From Betaproteobacteria bacterium (lineage in GTDB: Bacteria > Pseudomonadota > Gammaproteobacteria > Burkholderiales > Burkholderiaceae), in the NCBI GenBank assembly GCA_015654605.1, contig JAATGO010000060.1:1-8298 (forward strand): DNA of 8,298 nt, in the 5' to 3' direction. The notes under the pieces are model-generated. The model had not been told where the DNA came from. It did no database searches and saw only the letters and a program-made list of their open reading frames with translations. Of the stretch, positions 6,318-8,298 are shown piece by piece. How positions within the stretch are numbered: the stretch's first letter is position 1; each line of letters starts with the position of its first letter. Position numbers and translations under genes: made by a program.

Positions 6318-7808
6318 ATGAGAATAGCCGTCGGAGCGCTTCTATTTGAGGGCAATACTTTTTCACTTGGGAAATCGACGCTCGAGCAGTTTAGGCAGAA
6401 CTACTTCTATGAAGGAGATCACATTCTGTCTGAATTAGGTGGTGGAGAAGTGGAAGTATCGGGAGCGCTGCAAGTCTTTCAAGCAGCAGGTATCGATGTT
6501 ATTCCTCTTATCGCAACGCATGGTGGGTGTGGCGGTTCTGTCACGCGTGATAGTTTCGAGGAACTGTTGCAACGTCTTGTTCGAGGACTCAAGGATGAAA
6601 CTGTCGACGGTGTATACCTAGCATTGCATGGTGGAATGATATGTGGTGAAACAGCGCACCCTGAGGTTGAATTACTGAAAAGCATTCGTGCAATTGTTGG
6701 TGAAATTCCTATTGTTGTTACCTATGATTTGCATGCACATGTGACGCCGGAACTTCTGGATCTTTGTACGGCGATTATTGGCTATCAACATTATCCACAT
6801 GACGATACATTTGAAACTGGGATACGTGGCGCGCAATTATTGATTCAGGAACTTCGAGAGAAGGTGGAAGGTAGGCCTGGTCTACATATGTCGATGAAAA
6901 AATTAGCAATGTTGGTATCCCCGACTGCAGCTGGCACCCGTGCAAATACGCCGATGCGTGAAATCTATAAGCAGTGCAGAGCCTTTGAAGCTATTCCAGA
7001 GGTACTTTCGATAAGTTATTTCCCACTGACTCCATGGGCAGAGCATCCTGATGGTGGCACAGCATTTATTGTGATAACAGAGAGTGGATATAGTGAAGCA
7101 GAGCACATCTTGAATTCTCTTTGTGAGAGTTTGTGGCGTGATCGTCGCCTGATGCTCCCGCAATTGATAACGTTGGATGAGGCATTGGCCGATAGCGCTG
7201 AGCTTAAAGAAGGGCCAATTATTCTCAGTGAAATGTCTGACGCAGTTGGAGCCGGGGCAACAGGCGATAGCGCCGTAGTGCTCGCCGAATATCTAAAGAG
7301 TGGAAATGTCGCGCCTCTGCTGGTTCAAATCGTTGACCCGGAAACAGTGATCCGCGCTCGGACGCAAAAAATAGGTACCAGCACTGAGTACAATATCGGC
7401 CACAAAGTGGAAACGCGTAATGGCCCACCGGTGAAGTTGCATGCAGAACTTATTTCACATCACGATGGTTCCTTCAGGTATTCTGGTGGACTCATGTCAG
7501 GAATTTCATCAACAGTGGGTGATGCGATTATCTTGCGTTCTGGTAATGTAACTATCCTCGTTACGAGTAAAGCCGCGTATGAATACGGTGCGGAACAATA
7601 TCTGGCTGCGGGCCTTGTGTTAACTGACTACAAGTATGTGGTCGTTAAAAATCCTATGAACTATCGGCAGTCTTATGCGTGGGCTCCGAGACTCTATGCG
7701 CTTGACACACCAGGAGCAGCACGCGCTGACTTGACAAAATTAGAATGGAATATATGCCAACGGCCTTTCTATCCGCTTGATGATAGCGAGATACCATTAT
7801 TTAGATGA
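6318..7808 (+). CDS. M81-family metallohydrolase (MlrC/microcystinase C-like)
   Basis: A 496-residue protein covering both the N- and C-terminal MlrC domains. The N-terminal domain has EGNTF (11-15), the segment LALHGGM (101-107), TYDLHAHVTPE (135-145) with D137, H139 and H141, and GYQHYPHDDTFETG (155-168) with H158, H161 and D163. These Asp/His residues are the expected metal ligands. The C-terminal domain has SEMSDAVGAGATGDS (304-318) and ends with VVVKNPMNYRQSYAWAP and LDTPGAARADL. MlrC itself hydrolyses linearised microcystin peptides. Most homologues have no known substrate and are thought to be amide or peptide hydrolases of small metabolites. No signal peptide is seen, so it is cytoplasmic. 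The start ATG has AAGGAAA (6304-6310) seven bases upstream. Its position behind the transporter suggests it acts on the imported compound. Confidence 0.9.
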   Translation: MRIAVGALLFEGNTFSLGKSTLEQFRQNYFYEGDHILSELGGGEVEVSGALQVFQAAGIDVIPLIATHGGCGGSVTRDSFEELLQRLVRGLKDETVDGVYLALHGGMICGETAHPEVELLKSIRAIVGEIPIVVTYDLHAHVTPELLDLCTAIIGYQHYPHDDTFETGIRGAQLLIQELREKVEGRPGLHMSMKKLAMLVSPTAAGTRANTPMREIYKQCRAFEAIPEVLSISYFPLTPWAEHPDGGTAFIVITESGYSEAEHILNSLCESLWRDRRLMLPQLITLDEALADSAELKEGPIILSEMSDAVGAGATGDSAVVLAEYLKSGNVAPLLVQIVDPETVIRARTQKIGTSTEYNIGHKVETRNGPPVKLHAELISHHDGSFRYSGGLMSGISSTVGDAIILRSGNVTILVTSKAAYEYGAEQYLAAGLVLTDYKYVVVKNPMNYRQSYAWAPRLYALDTPGAARADLTKLEWNICQRPFYPLDDSEIPLFR

Positions 7809-7919
7809 GGAGAACGATCTAGATTTCTTTCTTATGATTTCGCCAAACTGGAATACTACAAATTCGAAGCCTTGTCCAGCCTCGATTTTGTTCGGATTTT
7901 TTCTGTAGTCATTTAGATT

Positions 7920-8217
7920 TCAATGCTCGTGTGCCAATTCCTCGGCGGCGCTTTCGGTCGCTCCTGATTTTCCTCACATGATCAACAATACTGCAATTGC
8001 TCCTACCAGCGGCGCTGCTGCAACATAGAAAGTGTCTTGCTGCCGTTGATGTCGAAACACAGCAGTAATCCGGTAAACAGTGACGCCAGTACCTGACCCA
8101 TGCGTCCCATACCCATTTGCCAACCGATACCTCTGGAACGAATCGCAGCAGGGTAAGTTAATACGGCAAGTGCGATGGCTCCAGATGTGCCCAAGCCGAC
8201 AAACACGCCGGTCAATG
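7920..8217 (-). pseudogene. Decayed MFS transporter, C-terminal fragment with a frameshift
   Basis: The minus-strand translation from about 8215 (TGVFVGLGTSGAIALAVL, then YPAAIRSRGIGWQMGMGRMGQVL) matches the last helices of an aromatic-acid:H+ symporter (AAHS)-like MFS protein, with the YPxxIRxxGxGW-GxGRxG signature. That frame runs to GLLLCF and then goes out of register, ending at TAG (8003-8005). A second frame, entered around 8025-8045, continues the expected last helix as TFYVAAAPLVGAIAVLLIM and reaches TGA at 7976-7974. The same frame stays open after that TGA to another stop at 7922-7920 (GATESAAEELAHEH), so the TGA may be an acquired nonsense codon. The N-terminal three quarters are missing; the fragment begins at the IS3 OrfA junction near 8217. 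It is non-functional as it stands. Confidence 0.75.
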
Positions 8218-8298
8218 TTATTTTTTTGCAGAACGTGCTTTCAGAACAAGAATATCCAGCGCTTGCTCGGCAACCAGACGTTTGAGCTTCTGATTCTC
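8218..8298 (-). mobile_element. IS3-family transposase OrfA, C-terminal remnant
   Basis: The minus-strand frame entering at the window edge reads ENQKLKRLVAEQALDILVLK, then ARSAKK and TAA (8220-8218). The LKxLVAEQALDxxxLK pattern is the leucine-zipper end of IS3-family OrfA. A run of seven A residues (minus strand; 8221-8227) just before the stop looks like the slippery site these elements use for -1 frameshifting into OrfB. OrfB does not follow: MFS pseudogene sequence begins immediately. The element is therefore cut here; its 5' end lies beyond the window. Confidence 0.7.

Noticed and set aside
7809..7919. Small ORF MTTEKIRTKSRLDKASNL on the minus strand and possible terminator after the M81 gene
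   Set aside because: The ORF has no Shine-Dalgarno and lies in decayed DNA. No stem with a following T-run was found for a terminator.

Overview
The window reads like an accessory, catabolic stretch of a betaproteobacterial chromosome, most likely Burkholderiales. This is inferred from the style of SerB, the FCD-type GntR and LysR regulators, the MHS-type transporter, the M81 protein and an IS3-family remnant. GC content looks close to 50% by eye. No rRNA, tRNA or CRISPR array was seen.

Left part (1-1417, all minus strand): the 5' end of a GMC-family FAD-dependent oxidoreductase gene runs off the left edge. A FadR/FCD-type GntR regulator gene lies upstream of it. The gap between them holds a good sigma70-type promoter for the oxidoreductase, and a GntR-like dyad (ATTGT-CAT-ACAAT) sits inside its -35/-10 spacer. 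This is a plausible local repressor circuit.

Middle (1418-4723): a phosphoserine phosphatase (serB) lies just downstream of a LysR-type regulator on the minus strand. The two are joined by a 12-codon mini-ORF that overlaps the LysR stop and the proposed serB start. The LysR gene is divergent from a plus-strand gene for a histidinol-dehydrogenase paralog of the catabolic (HpsN-like) type. That gene probably starts at a TTG codon with a good Shine-Dalgarno sequence. The divergent region holds a perfect T-N11-A palindrome overlapping the -35 of the dehydrogenase promoter.

Right (4724-7808): a 199-bp leader or spacer is followed by an MHS-type major facilitator (12-TM proton symporter) and an M81/MlrC-type metallohydrolase. 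Dehydrogenase, transporter and hydrolase are collinear and probably form one uptake-and-degradation unit: import of a small substrate, hydrolysis, and alcohol-to-acid oxidation. The substrate cannot be read from the sequence.

Right edge (7809-8298): decayed DNA on the minus strand. It holds the C-terminal part of a second MFS transporter with a frameshift, abutting the C-terminal end of an IS3-family OrfA. This marks an old transposition and deletion boundary beside the cluster.
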